Shown here piece by piece: positions 32,725-41,517 of a DNA stretch of 64,000 nucleotides. The stretch covers positions 1 to 64,000 of the forward strand of contig JAXMCE010000008.1 in the NCBI GenBank assembly GCA_046349515.1. The letters run 5' to 3'. The DNA is from JBGPGW01 sp046349515. Lineage in GTDB: Bacteria; Pseudomonadota; Alphaproteobacteria; CADEGL01. The notes under the pieces are model-generated. The model was not told the origin of the DNA. It did not search any database and worked only from the letters and a program-made list of their open reading frames with translations. The translations under genes and the position numbers were made by a program. The first letter of the stretch is position 1; each line of letters opens with the position of its first letter.

Positions 32725-33996
32725 TTATTGCAGCCAGCCCTTCTCGCCCGAGTAGATCTTCTTCGGGTTGACGCCCGGCTTGAAGGTTTCGGGATCGGCA
32801 TTGTTGAACTGGTACACGGCGAATTTGAACGCCGCGCACTGTCCATGTTGGTCGCACTTCACGGTGCCGGCCATGCCGTCGAACGCGGGCAGGTTGAACA
32901 CCGCGTCCCTCAACGCCTTGCGGCCGATGTAGAGCGTGCCGTCCTTGTCCTGGACCGCGACTTTTTCGATCGCGAGGTGCAGGAGCTTCGCCGCGTCATA
33001 GGCATGGGCGTGGAAGCCCTGGATCGGCTCTTCGCCGAACTGCTTCTTATATTGCTCGACCAGCTTCGGATAATCCTTGCCGAGCGCCTCGGGCGAGACG
33101 TCGGGGAAGGTGATTCGCATGCCAACGATGTTCGGTCCCGACGCGATGATGAAGTCCTTCGCCATCATCGAGCCGCCGCTGATGAAGTTGGCCTTCTCGA
33201 GGCCCGGGATCTCCTTGCCCTGGCGGGTGATCTGGCCGCCGGCCGCGACGAAGATCGGGTAGTAGACGACGTCCGGCTTGGTTGCCGCGATGCGCGTCAG
33301 CACCGGCCGCATGTCGACGTCGGTCGGCGAGATGGCTTCTTCCGCGACCATCTTACCGCCCATCTTCACGAAGTTCTCCTTGAAGGACGCCACGAGCTGC
33401 TGGGCGTAGGGGCTGCCGTCATGAATGGAGGCAACATTCTTCCACTTCATGACATCAAACATCCACTTGGCGTCGTTCTTGGCCTGCTCCGCATCGCTCG
33501 GGATGGTGCGGACCAATCCGTCATACTGCGGACCGCGGTCGGCGGCGGTCAGCTTCGGCGCGGAGCACGCGGTACCGAGCTGCGTGATGCCTTGCTTCCA
33601 AAGGATGGGCGCGGTCACCGTGCACACGCTCGAACAGGCCGAGCCCAGGACGGCGATCATCTGCTGGTTCGCGGCAAGCTTGGTGCCGGCCGTCTGGCCG
33701 CCTTCGGCGTTGCAGCCGTCGTCCTCGACGATGAAGCGGATCGGATGGCCTTTGATCTTGTCGCCGATCTGCTTGAAGTAGACTTCGACGCCGCGCTTCG
33801 AATCGACGCCGAGGGCCGTATCGGCACCCGACATCACCCACGTGCCGCCGATCACGACGGGATCGTTCTTCATGACCTTGACGACACCCAGCGGATCGTC
33901 AACCGGCCCGACCTTGACCGCGTGAGCGGCAGTAACAAATGCGAACGTCAGGCCGACTGTGGCCCCGATCGCCGTCAACACGTCTCTCACTCTCAT
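32725..33996 (-). CDS. Branched-chain amino acid-type ABC transporter substrate-binding protein
   Basis: A 423-residue Leu/Ile/Val-type (peripla_BP_6) binding protein with a Sec signal peptide (first 26 residues, cleavage after AAHA). The mature part has VIGGTWVMSGADTALGVDSKRGVEVYF, the usual first lobe. The two lobes are separated by the VASIHDGSPYAQQLVASFKEN segment. It should bind a small amino acid, amide or aromatic ligand in the periplasm. No permease or ATPase genes of the family (LivHMGF) are beside it, so it is an orphan receptor. The start follows GAGGGGAGACGAACCA. A terminator lies 20 bp after its stop. Confidence 0.9.
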   Translation of the reverse strand: MRVRDVLTAIGATVGLTFAFVTAAHAVKVGPVDDPLGVVKVMKNDPVVIGGTWVMSGADTALGVDSKRGVEVYFKQIGDKIKGHPIRFIVEDDGCNAEGGQTAGTKLAANQQMIAVLGSACSSVCTVTAPILWKQGITQLGTACSAPKLTAADRGPQYDGLVRTIPSDAEQAKNDAKWMFDVMKWKNVASIHDGSPYAQQLVASFKENFVKMGGKMVAEEAISPTDVDMRPVLTRIAATKPDVVYYPIFVAAGGQITRQGKEIPGLEKANFISGGSMMAKDFIIASGPNIVGMRITFPDVSPEALGKDYPKLVEQYKKQFGEEPIQGFHAHAYDAAKLLHLAIEKVAVQDKDGTLYIGRKALRDAVFNLPAFDGMAGTVKCDQHGQCAAFKFAVYQFNNADPETFKPGVNPKKIYSGEKGWLQ

Positions 33997-34375
33997 TGGT
34001 TCGTCTCCCCTCGTTTACGAGACATTCAGCCTCAGCGGACATTCATGCACCACCCTGGCCTCGCGGCCAGCCGGGCATGCGCGCCCCTTACGACGCACGT
34101 TCAGGCCCGAAACCCTTCGAAGGCCGGCTGGCTTATGGCTTGGTCACGACTCGTTGTCCGGGCCATCGAGCGTGGCCCGTTGCGAACCAATTCAGGTCGT
34201 TTGTGAAAGCGCCATCGTCACAGCACAGACGCCGAGAAGCTCCCGCTGAGCGTGGTTCCAAACATCTTCGGCACGATCCCGGTGCCGCCGTCGCTCCGGC
34301 GCAACCAGATATCGGCGCCGTCGGGGGCGAGGTTAAGCCGCCCGTCCAGGGGGCGCAAGGGTCGGGCTGGAGGCC
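33997..34375. other. 379-bp intergenic region without a recognisable gene
   Basis: It lies between the M24-type gene and the binding-protein gene on the minus strand. I see no coding frame with good start and codon use, no strong hairpin with T-run, and no sigma-70 boxes that stand out. It should contain the binding-protein promoter. It may also hold a degraded gene fragment, but I cannot support one. Confidence 0.5.
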
Positions 34376-35548
34376 TTACGCCTTGACAAAGAGCTGCCGC
34401 GGCACCTTGCAGAAGGGTTCGCCCCCCTTGTCGGTCACGCGGAAGCACTCGCTGATCTCGATGCCCCAATCGTCCATCCAGATGCCGGGAATGCAGTGGA
34501 TGGTCATGTTGGGCTCGAGCACGGTCTTGTCGCCGGGGCGCAGGCTGATCGTGTGCTCGCCCCAATCGGGCGGGTAGTTGAGTCCGGTCGAATAGCCGAT
34601 GCGGGATTCCTTCTTGATGCCGCTTTTGGCGATCGTCTGCCGCCAGGCGGCCTCGACCGCCTCGGCCGTGTTGCCGGATTTGGCGGCGGCGAGCGCGGCA
34701 TTGAGCCCTTCGACCACCACCTTGGCCGCGTCCTCGAGCTTCTGGGGCGGCTTGCCGAGGAAGACGGTGCGCGCCATGGGGCAGTGGTAGCGCTGGCGGA
34801 CGGCCGCGAGCTCGAGCACCGTGCCCTGCCCTTCGACGAAAGGCTCGTCCGACCAGGTGAGGTGCGGCGCGTTCATGCCCTTCCCCGTCGGCAGGAGCGG
34901 CACGATCGAGGCGTACTCGCCGCCGTATTTGCGCGTGCCCTTGGTCTGGGCGCGGAGGATCTCGGCGACCGCGTCGCACTGCCGCACGCCCGGCCGCACT
35001 TTGTCGATCGCGACCTTCATGACCTTCTCCATGACGCGCGCGGCCTCGCGCATGTACTTGATCTCGGCACGGGACTTCACGACCCGGACCCAGTTGACGA
35101 GCGAGGTCGCGTCCTTGAACGGGACGTTCGGGAGATTGCGGCGAAGGGAATCGATGCAGGCGCCGGTGAAGTAGTAGTTGTCCATCTCGACGCCGATGCC
35201 GCCTTTGTCCCAGCCACGGCCTTTCAGGAAATCCGCGACGAAGTCCATGGGATGCTTCGTCGTCGACTGCACGTAGTCGTCCTGGTAGCCGATGATGTTC
35301 TTGTGGTCGGTGAACATCGTCACCTTGGCGCCGGTCGCGTCCTGGGCACGGCCGATCCAGACCGGCTCCTCCTCGCTCCCGGCCACGATCAGCACCTGGT
35401 GGACGTAGAACGACCAGCCGTCATAGCCGGAGAGGTAGTTCATGTTGGCGGGATCGGTCACGAGCAGCGTCGCGATCCCGGCTTTCGCCATGCGCTTCTT
35501 CGTCTTCTCGAGGCGCTTCAAATACTCGCTTCGCTCAAAAGCTGGCAT
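34376..35548 (-). CDS. Creatinase/ectoine hydrolase-like M24-fold hydrolase
   Basis: A 390-residue pita-bread (M24) protein with an N-terminal creatinase domain (1-155) and a C-terminal domain (160-385). The metal ligands of true aminopeptidases are changed: the first Asp is Glu246 and the second falls on Pro257 (YHCPMART where metal enzymes have YxSDxTRT), and the metal His motif is GYSTGLNYPP. His229 in APHLTW is placed like the catalytic His of creatinase. This fits the creatinase/DoeA (ectoine hydrolase) type, which hydrolyses amidino or lactam-like C-N bonds without metal. The start at 35548 follows GGAAGGACGCC. A second such protein is at 48844-50145. Confidence 0.8.
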   Translation of the reverse strand: MPAFERSEYLKRLEKTKKRMAKAGIATLLVTDPANMNYLSGYDGWSFYVHQVLIVAGSEEEPVWIGRAQDATGAKVTMFTDHKNIIGYQDDYVQSTTKHPMDFVADFLKGRGWDKGGIGVEMDNYYFTGACIDSLRRNLPNVPFKDATSLVNWVRVVKSRAEIKYMREAARVMEKVMKVAIDKVRPGVRQCDAVAEILRAQTKGTRKYGGEYASIVPLLPTGKGMNAPHLTWSDEPFVEGQGTVLELAAVRQRYHCPMARTVFLGKPPQKLEDAAKVVVEGLNAALAAAKSGNTAEAVEAAWRQTIAKSGIKKESRIGYSTGLNYPPDWGEHTISLRPGDKTVLEPNMTIHCIPGIWMDDWGIEISECFRVTDKGGEPFCKVPRQLFVKA

Positions 35549-35593
35549 GGCGTCCTTCCCGTGCTGCGTGATGCTATGCGTGAGGCGGTCGAA

Positions 35594-36769
35594 TCACTCG
35601 TAGAGGCCGCGGCCTGCCGGCGTCTCCTCGCCGAGCACGCGGTCGAGCACCCAGTTGTCGATCGTGTGGACGAGCGGCTCGAGGAAGGAGAGGCGCCCCG
35701 TGGCCGCGAGCGGCGAGAGCAGGCCGCGATGCTGGACCTCCGAGATGTGATTGTCCTCGTCCGCTGTCTTGTCCCAGCGCCTGTAGTAGCGCTCGACCAC
35801 GTCGGCGAAGTCGTTGCGCTTGGGGATCTCGGAGGGGAAGCACGCGCCGTGGATGAGCTTCATGCGGTGGGGGCCGAGCGGATGGACCTCGAGGTACCAC
35901 ATGCAGTCCTGCGTGCAGCAGAACATCGTGCTCGGATAGATGTTCGGATAGAACGAGCCGTTCGCCGCCCGCTCGTCGAGCGAGCCGATTTCGGGGAAGC
36001 CTGTGTCGCCGGGCATGAGCGCGCGGCTGCCCTTCTGCGCCGTGAACAGCAGCACGAACTCGCCCTTCACGTCCTGGACGGCGGGCTTCTTGGCCTTGTG
36101 CTTGCTGATGGATGCCTGGTGGACCGTCGGGATGTGGTAGCCCTCCATGGCGTTCTCGACGAAGAGCTTCCAGTTGCAGTCGAGGAGGAACTCCTTGCGG
36201 CGCACCGTCACCATGTCGTCGAGGTTGTGCGATTTGAGAATCGCCGGCAGGTCGCCCAGGAATTCCATGAGGGGCGGCGCCTTCGGATCGAAGGTGACGA
36301 ACATGAAGCCGCACCAGGTCTCGAGCCGCAGCGGGATGAGCCCGTAATCCTCGCGCTTGAAGCCGATCGCTTCCTCCATGCCGGGCGCACCCGTGAGGGC
36401 TCCGTCGAGGCCATAGACCCAGCCGTGATAGGGACATTTGAGGCCGCGGCAATTGCCGGTGCCGTTGTCGAGGAGAAGCGCGCCTCGGTGCCGGCAGGTG
36501 TTGGCGAACGCGCGCACCTTGCCGTCGCGGTCGCGGAGGATGATGAGCGGCACGCCCGCGAACTCGAAGGCGTAGTAGTCGCCGGGATTGGGCACCTGGT
36601 CGGTGCGGCCGAAGAAGTTCCACACCTTCATGAAGATGCGGTCGACCTCGCGCCGGTAGAAGGCATCCGAGGTGTAGCACCAGGCCGGCAGGGTCTCGGC
36701 CTCGAGCATGGGGCGGCGCTGCGCCGCGTAGATCTTGGGATCGAAGATGTCGATCGCGGCCGTGTCCAT
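35594..36769 (-). CDS. Rieske non-heme iron oxygenase, catalytic subunit
   Basis: A 391-residue third paralogue. Rieske ligands are Cys92, His94, Cys112 and His115; the mononuclear iron His are His212 and His217 in ENAMEGYHIPTVH, with Glu209 in the bridging place. Start chosen at 36769 (MDTAAIDIFDPKIY) after GGGGGCAGC; the open frame upstream has no support. It is 45 bp upstream of the M24-type gene on the same strand, so Rieske attack and amide/amidine hydrolysis may act on one substrate. It is divergent from an LLM monooxygenase gene. No reductase is adjacent. Confidence 0.9.
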   Translation of the reverse strand: MDTAAIDIFDPKIYAAQRRPMLEAETLPAWCYTSDAFYRREVDRIFMKVWNFFGRTDQVPNPGDYYAFEFAGVPLIILRDRDGKVRAFANTCRHRGALLLDNGTGNCRGLKCPYHGWVYGLDGALTGAPGMEEAIGFKREDYGLIPLRLETWCGFMFVTFDPKAPPLMEFLGDLPAILKSHNLDDMVTVRRKEFLLDCNWKLFVENAMEGYHIPTVHQASISKHKAKKPAVQDVKGEFVLLFTAQKGSRALMPGDTGFPEIGSLDERAANGSFYPNIYPSTMFCCTQDCMWYLEVHPLGPHRMKLIHGACFPSEIPKRNDFADVVERYYRRWDKTADEDNHISEVQHRGLLSPLAATGRLSFLEPLVHTIDNWVLDRVLGEETPAGRGLYE

Positions 36770-36874
36770 GCTGCCCCCATTGCCCTCGGTCTCCGGACGG
36801 AACGCTAGGCTAGCAAGCGGCTCGTCACGGCGGAAGGCCGCGGCGCTCCGTATCGCCATACGATCCTTGCCTCG

Positions 36875-36903
36875 CGGACAAGCGCCGACCTTGGGCGTAT
36901 AAT
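36875..36903 (+). promoter_or_regulatory. Promoter of the first LLM monooxygenase gene
   Basis: A TATAAT -10 box (36898-36903) is preceded by CGGACA (36875-36880) with an ideal 17-bp spacer, 35 bp before the ATG at 36939. Confidence 0.6.
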
Positions 36904-36938
36904 GGGCGCGACCGTTCGGCCAGCGACGAGGACCCGTC

Positions 36939-38054
36939 ATGCATTTCGGCTATTTCAACCTGATGCAGCAGCGCGATCCCGCGCGGCAAGTAAAGGACAC
37001 CTACGCCGCCTCGCTCGCGCAGGTGAAGCTCGCCGAGGATATCGGCTTCGAGATCGCGTGGTTCGCCGAGCACCACTTCTCGACCTACAGCGTCTGCCCC
37101 TCCCCGCTCATGACCATCGCCTGGATGGCCGGGCAGACGAAGCGCATCAAGCTGGCGCCGGGCGTGCTGCTCTTGGCACTTTACGAGCCGGTGCGCCTCA
37201 TCCAGGAAATCGGCATGGCCGATGTGATGAGCGGCGGCCGATTCGTCCTCGGCCTCGGCACCGGCTATCAACCCTACGAGTTTGTGCGCTTCAACCAGAA
37301 CTTGAAGGAAGCGGGCGACCGCTACCTCGAAGTGCTCGACATGCTGGAGACAGGGCTGACCGAGGGCGAAGTCGCCTACAAGGGCAAGTACTACTCCGTG
37401 CCGCATACGCGATTCGCGGTCTCGCCCTTGCGCCGTCTGCCCGAAGTCTACGTCGCGGGCGTCCTCAACCATCCGGGAATCAGGAAGCGCACCTGCGAGA
37501 GCGGCTACATCCCCTTGCTCGCGCCGGCCTGGAATCCGATCGCGCTCGTCGAGAAGCAGCGCGCGGACTACATCGAGGTCGCGCGCTCGGTGGGCGTCAA
37601 GGCCGAGGACTTCCCCTTCTCCCTCATGCGTTACGTCCATGTGACCGACAGCAAGGACGACGCGGCGGAGGCGGCCGAGCAGTTCCGGTATTTGACGCGC
37701 GTCGCGACCGCGTTCCGCTTCGACTACGGGACCTTCACCGGCGTCACGCCCGACGACCAGCCGGCGAAGGACGAGCCCCCGCTCGCGGAGCAGGTGAAGA
37801 ACGGCATCTTCGGCAGTCCCGAATACTGCGCCGAGATCATCGTGCGCGAGATCAAGACCCTCAACCCTGTTCACTACATCATCAACATGCAGGCGGGCGG
37901 GCTCGATCCGAAGAAGGCGACGCGCAGCCTCGAACGATTCGGAAAAGAGGTCATGCCCCTGGTGCGGAAGGCGCTGCCCAACCTCGATTCCATCGGCGGC
38001 AAGGTCGGCCCGCTCCGCCCCGGCTTCACCGGACGCCAGGCGGCGGCGCAGTAG
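36939..38054 (+). CDS. LLM class (luciferase-like) flavin-dependent monooxygenase
   Basis: A 371-residue TIM-barrel luciferase-like protein. It shows MHFGYFNLMQQRDP, the EHHFSTYSVCPSPL active-site strand, GRFVLGLGTGYQPYEF and EVYVAGVLNHP. Such enzymes use reduced FMN or F420 to oxidise aldehydes, amines, sulfonates or alkanes. It has its own promoter. It is a paralogue of the gene at 38886-40004; a GntR-type regulator lies between them. The substrate is not defined. Confidence 0.9.
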   Translation: MHFGYFNLMQQRDPARQVKDTYAASLAQVKLAEDIGFEIAWFAEHHFSTYSVCPSPLMTIAWMAGQTKRIKLAPGVLLLALYEPVRLIQEIGMADVMSGGRFVLGLGTGYQPYEFVRFNQNLKEAGDRYLEVLDMLETGLTEGEVAYKGKYYSVPHTRFAVSPLRRLPEVYVAGVLNHPGIRKRTCESGYIPLLAPAWNPIALVEKQRADYIEVARSVGVKAEDFPFSLMRYVHVTDSKDDAAEAAEQFRYLTRVATAFRFDYGTFTGVTPDDQPAKDEPPLAEQVKNGIFGSPEYCAEIIVREIKTLNPVHYIINMQAGGLDPKKATRSLERFGKEVMPLVRKALPNLDSIGGKVGPLRPGFTGRQAAAQ

Positions 38055-38102
38055 CAGGACTAAAGCCGCCCCTTGGCTCGAGTCCCCGGCTTGTTCGTGG
38101 GC

Positions 38103-38121
38103 TTGTTATAACATATAACAA
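38103..38121. promoter_or_regulatory. Operator dyad upstream of the GntR/FCD regulator gene
   Basis: Perfect inverted repeat TTGTTAT (38103-38109) AACAT ATAACAA (38115-38121), with an inner GTTATAAC palindrome. It is an AT-rich island in GC-rich sequence, 33 bp before the regulator ATG, and contains -10-like TATAAC. The size and symmetry fit a FadR/FCD-type GntR dimer, suggesting autoregulation together with control of the second LLM gene. Confidence 0.65.
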
Positions 38122-38153
38122 CCGGCGAATAATCGCCGCCCGGACTGGATTCC

Positions 38154-38840
38154 ATGGCTGCCGTCACTCTGGACAGCATCGAGCGAAGTGCGACCCTGAC
38201 AGCGCAAGTGGGCCAGCGCCTGCGCGAGGCCGTGACGAGCGGCGTCTTCGCGCCGGGCGAGCGCTTGACCATCCGCTCCGTCGCCTCGGCCCTCGGCGTG
38301 AGCCCGACACCCGCGCGCGAGGCGCTCAACATCCTCGCGACGGAAGGCGCGCTCGAGACGGGGCCCGGCCGGTCCATCATCGTGCCCCCCTTGAGCGTCG
38401 AGCGCCTCCGCGAGATCACCGAGATCCGCGTGGCACTCGAAGGCATGGCGGCCGAAGCGGCGGCGGCGCTTCTCGCCGAAAGCGAGATCAAGACGATCGT
38501 CGCCGCGAACGAGGCCATGACCGAGGCGACCGAGGCGCAGGACTTCAAGCGCGCCATGGCGAAGAACCGCGAATTCCATTTCGGCGTCTATCGCGGCGCG
38601 GGCATGCCCATGCTCCTCAAGATGATCGAAGGGCTGTGGCTCAGGACCGGCGCCTACATCAACCTCATCTATCCGGCCTTCGGCCTCGCGCGGAAGGGCA
38701 TCGAGAATCATCGCGGGGCGGCCGCCGCGCTCGCCGCGCGCGACGGCAAGGCGCTCCGCGCCGCCATCGAACAGGACATTCGCTACTCGGCCGCCCATCT
38801 CGAGGTCGAGCTCAAGGCCAAGGAGCAAAGCGCGGCGTGA
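38154..38840 (+). CDS. GntR family regulator (FadR/FCD subfamily)
   Basis: A 228-residue regulator. Residues 15-78 form the GntR winged helix (VGQRLREAVTSGVFAPGERLTI, ALGVSPTPAREAL). Residues 85-215 form an all-helical FCD domain; His in NREFHFGVYRG and in GIENHRGAA are candidate metal/ligand residues. FCD proteins bind organic acids and repress catabolic operons. A strong dyad lies just upstream of the ATG. The LLM gene at 38886 follows by 45 bp, so regulator and enzyme are probably one operon. Confidence 0.9.
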   Translation: MAAVTLDSIERSATLTAQVGQRLREAVTSGVFAPGERLTIRSVASALGVSPTPAREALNILATEGALETGPGRSIIVPPLSVERLREITEIRVALEGMAAEAAAALLAESEIKTIVAANEAMTEATEAQDFKRAMAKNREFHFGVYRGAGMPMLLKMIEGLWLRTGAYINLIYPAFGLARKGIENHRGAAAALAARDGKALRAAIEQDIRYSAAHLEVELKAKEQSAA

Positions 38841-38885
38841 ACGGCCGCGCCACGGGACCCAACGAACGATGACGAGGAGGTGACC

Positions 38886-40004
38886 ATGAAGTTCGATCTG
38901 TTCAGCCTGGTGCAGAAGCGCGACGACAGCTGGGGCGATCGCACGACCTACGACCGTCTTGCGGAGAACATCAAACTCGCCGAGCAGATCGGCATGGAAA
39001 CGGCGTGGTTCGCCGAGCACCATTTCAACAACTACAGCCTCTGCCCCTCCCCGCTGCTCGCCTGCACCTACTTCGCGGGCATGACGAAGAAGATCCGGCT
39101 CGGCACCGCCGTCCTCGTGCTGCCGCTTTACGAGCCCGGTCGCGTCATCCAGGAGATCGCCCAGGCCGACGTGATGACGAACGGACGGCTCGTGGTTGGA
39201 ATCGGCGCGGGTTACCAGGATTACGAGTTCGTGCGTTTCCGGGTGCGCCTCGATGAGGCCGTCGAGCGCACGCTCGAGATCCTCGACATGATGGAGCTGG
39301 CCTGCACGCAGGAGCGTTTCACTTACAACGGCAAGCACTACCAGCTGCCCGAGACGCAGATCGCGGTGAAGCCGATCCAGAAGCCCATGCCCGAGATCTG
39401 GGTCGCGGGGCTCATGGGCCATCCGAAGGTGCAGAAGCGCGTCGCCGAAAGCGGCTACGTGCCGTTCCTCACGCCGGCGTGGAACAACGTCTCCGTGATC
39501 GGCAAGGTGCGCCAGGCCTATGACGAGGTGTACCGCTCGATCGGCCGCGATCCCGCCGCGCTGCCCCTGTCGCTCATGCGCTTCGTCCACATCACCGACA
39601 GCAAGGCCGAGGCGCGCGATGCGACCGAGCGCGCGCGTTACTCCTCGCGCCTCTCGCTCGCCTTGCGCCTCAACTACGCCAAGATCAACGGCATCTATGT
39701 CGATGAGGCACCGGCGCAGGGCGAGCCGCCGGTCGACGAGATGACCAAGAACTATCTCATCGGCGACGTCGACACGGTGGTCGAGGGCATCCTCAACGAC
39801 TACTCGGTCATGCGTCACAGCCATGTCGCGTGCAACGTGCAGTTGGGCGGCGTGCCGCACGAGAAGGCGATGAAGACGATCGAGCTCCTGGGCAGCAAGG
39901 TCATCCCGGCCGTCCAGAAGGAGTTCCAGAAGCGCGGAACGAAGTTCCCGACCATCCGCCAGACTCCGCTGATGGCGCAGAAGAAAGCCGCGGCGGCCGA
40001 ATAA
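38886..40004 (+). CDS. LLM class flavin-dependent monooxygenase
   Basis: A 372-residue paralogue of the enzyme at 36939-38054: FDLFSLVQKRDDSW, AEHHFNNYSLCPSPL, GRLVVGIGAGYQDYEFVRF, EIWVAGLMGHP and a matching C-terminal helix. The start at 38886 follows GAGGAGG at ideal spacing; an in-frame GTG 6 bp before is less likely. It is probably cotranscribed with the FCD regulator. A strong terminator follows. Confidence 0.9.
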   Translation: MKFDLFSLVQKRDDSWGDRTTYDRLAENIKLAEQIGMETAWFAEHHFNNYSLCPSPLLACTYFAGMTKKIRLGTAVLVLPLYEPGRVIQEIAQADVMTNGRLVVGIGAGYQDYEFVRFRVRLDEAVERTLEILDMMELACTQERFTYNGKHYQLPETQIAVKPIQKPMPEIWVAGLMGHPKVQKRVAESGYVPFLTPAWNNVSVIGKVRQAYDEVYRSIGRDPAALPLSLMRFVHITDSKAEARDATERARYSSRLSLALRLNYAKINGIYVDEAPAQGEPPVDEMTKNYLIGDVDTVVEGILNDYSVMRHSHVACNVQLGGVPHEKAMKTIELLGSKVIPAVQKEFQKRGTKFPTIRQTPLMAQKKAAAAE

Positions 40005-40031
40005 GGCTTTGGCCGACAAACGATCGACGAG

Positions 40032-40062
40032 GGGCGTCCCGCGAGGGGCGCCCTTCTCGTTT
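40032..40062 (+). terminator. Intrinsic terminator after the second LLM gene
   Basis: Nine-bp stem GGGCGTCCC (40032-40040) GCGA GGGGCGCCC (40045-40053), with one G-T pair, followed by TTCTCGTTT. It lies 28 bp past the stop codon. Confidence 0.75.
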
Positions 40063-40186
40063 GGGGCGCATCCCATGGGCCTCGACTGGTGCCCGGTGGC
40101 CGCATTGCGTTCGTGGGATGCGAAATCCCGACCGAACCGCTAAGGTCGGGGATCACGCGCCCTCCCGTCTCGTCCTGGCACGGTTC

Positions 40187-40957
40187 ATGAACGACACGCC
40201 GCCAAAGATCTGCATCCGCGGACTCGAAAAGCACTTCAACGACCGGCCCGTTCTCGCCGGCGTCGATCTCGACGTGCCGCAGGGGCGGAACCTCGTGCTC
40301 CTCGGCCCGTCGGGATCGGGCAAGAGCGTCCTCCTCAAATGCATCGCCGGGTTGATCGTCCCCGACGCCGGCTCGATCGCGATCGACGGCCAGGAGACCA
40401 TCGGCATCGGAGACAGCGCGCGCGATACGTTGATGCGGAAAGTCGGCGTCGTGTTCCAGGCCAACGCGCTCTTCGATTCGTTGTCGACATGGCGCAACGT
40501 CGCCTTCGGCCTCCTGAGCCACGGATCGAAGACGCAGGCGGAGGCCCGGGCGACCGCCATCGAGACGCTCGCCGCGGTCGGCCTTCCGCACGATGTCGCC
40601 GACCTCCTGCCTGCCGAGCTTTCGGGCGGCATGCAAAAGCGCGTCGCCCTCGCCCGCGCCATCGCGACCGATCCCGAGATCCTGCTGCTCGACGATCCGA
40701 CCGCGGGGCTCGACCCGATCGTCGCGCGCATGATCGACAATCTGATCGCGCGCTCCATTCGCACGCTCCGGGCGACCGCGCTCACGATCACGCAGAACCT
40801 CGACACGGCCCGGCACGTCGCCGACTGGGTCGCGGTTCTGTCCGGCGGGCGCATCGTCTGGCAGGGTCTCCCCGGTACGTCCGTGCCCGCCGACAGCGAT
40901 GCGGTCGTGCGGCGCTACGCCGGCGGGCTCATGGAGGCCGCGGATTCCGCGCGCTGA
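40187..40957 (+). CDS. MlaF-like ABC transporter ATPase, orphan, with altered catalytic residues
   Basis: A 256-residue ABC ATPase of the MlaF/Ttg2A (lipid-transport) type. Walker A is GPSGSGKS (40-47), Q-loop Gln91, signature LSGGMQ (145-150). The Walker B block reads LLLDDPTAGLDP: the catalytic Glu is replaced by Asp170. The H-loop His is replaced by Gln203 (TITQNLDTA). Both changes should slow ATP hydrolysis. No permease, MlaD-like or MlaC-like gene is beside it. It may act with a distant MlaE-type permease or be a regulatory ATPase. The start at 40187 has no strong ribosome-binding site. Confidence 0.78.
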   Translation: MNDTPPKICIRGLEKHFNDRPVLAGVDLDVPQGRNLVLLGPSGSGKSVLLKCIAGLIVPDAGSIAIDGQETIGIGDSARDTLMRKVGVVFQANALFDSLSTWRNVAFGLLSHGSKTQAEARATAIETLAAVGLPHDVADLLPAELSGGMQKRVALARAIATDPEILLLDDPTAGLDPIVARMIDNLIARSIRTLRATALTITQNLDTARHVADWVAVLSGGRIVWQGLPGTSVPADSDAVVRRYAGGLMEAADSAR

Positions 40958-41089
40958 GCGATCACCGCCACCCCCGCTGGCCGGGGCTCGGACGCTCGGT
41001 TAGTCTTCCCTGTCGGCGCAGGCGCCCGGAGGCGACCGCGTGTCGGACGCGGGGCCGGCGAAGCGCATCAACACAGGCGGGAGGCGGAC

Positions 41090-41488
41090 ATGCCGGAAGG
41101 GCAAACACGGAAGGCGCAGCGTTTCACCGCGAGCCATGCCGCGAACGCGACGTTTGCGGCCGACGGGCTCAGGCCTTACGCGCGCTATCGCGACCTCGGC
41201 ATCAAGGCGGCGACCGAGGGGCTCGCGGTGGCGCACGTCATCCGCTTCGTGCCGCCCTGCACCGACGAAGTTCGCCAGTGGCACACCCATGACATCGACT
41301 TCCAGATGGTCTACGTGCTCAAGGGCTGGGTGAAGACCGAGATGGAGGGGCGCGCGCCCGAGACCATGCGAGTCGGGAGCGCCTGGCTCCAGCCGCCCAA
41401 GATCCGCCACCGCATCGTCGATTACTCGGACGATGCCGAAGTGCTCGAAATCGTCCTGCCCGCCGAGTTCAAGACCGACTTGGCATGA
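41090..41488 (+). CDS. Small cupin domain protein
   Basis: A 132-residue single-domain cupin: VRQWHTHDIDFQMVYVLKGWV gives the His-x-His of motif 1 and QPPKIRHRIVDYSDD the His of motif 2. Likely a metal-dependent dioxygenase, isomerase or sugar/acid-binding barrel; the substrate is unknown. The start follows GGGAGGCGGAC. It converges on the first DHA2 transporter 29 bp downstream. Confidence 0.82.
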   Translation: MPEGQTRKAQRFTASHAANATFAADGLRPYARYRDLGIKAATEGLAVAHVIRFVPPCTDEVRQWHTHDIDFQMVYVLKGWVKTEMEGRAPETMRVGSAWLQPPKIRHRIVDYSDDAEVLEIVLPAEFKTDLA

Positions 41489-41517
41489 GCGGCGCGTAAG
41501 GCGCACGGGCGCGCGGC

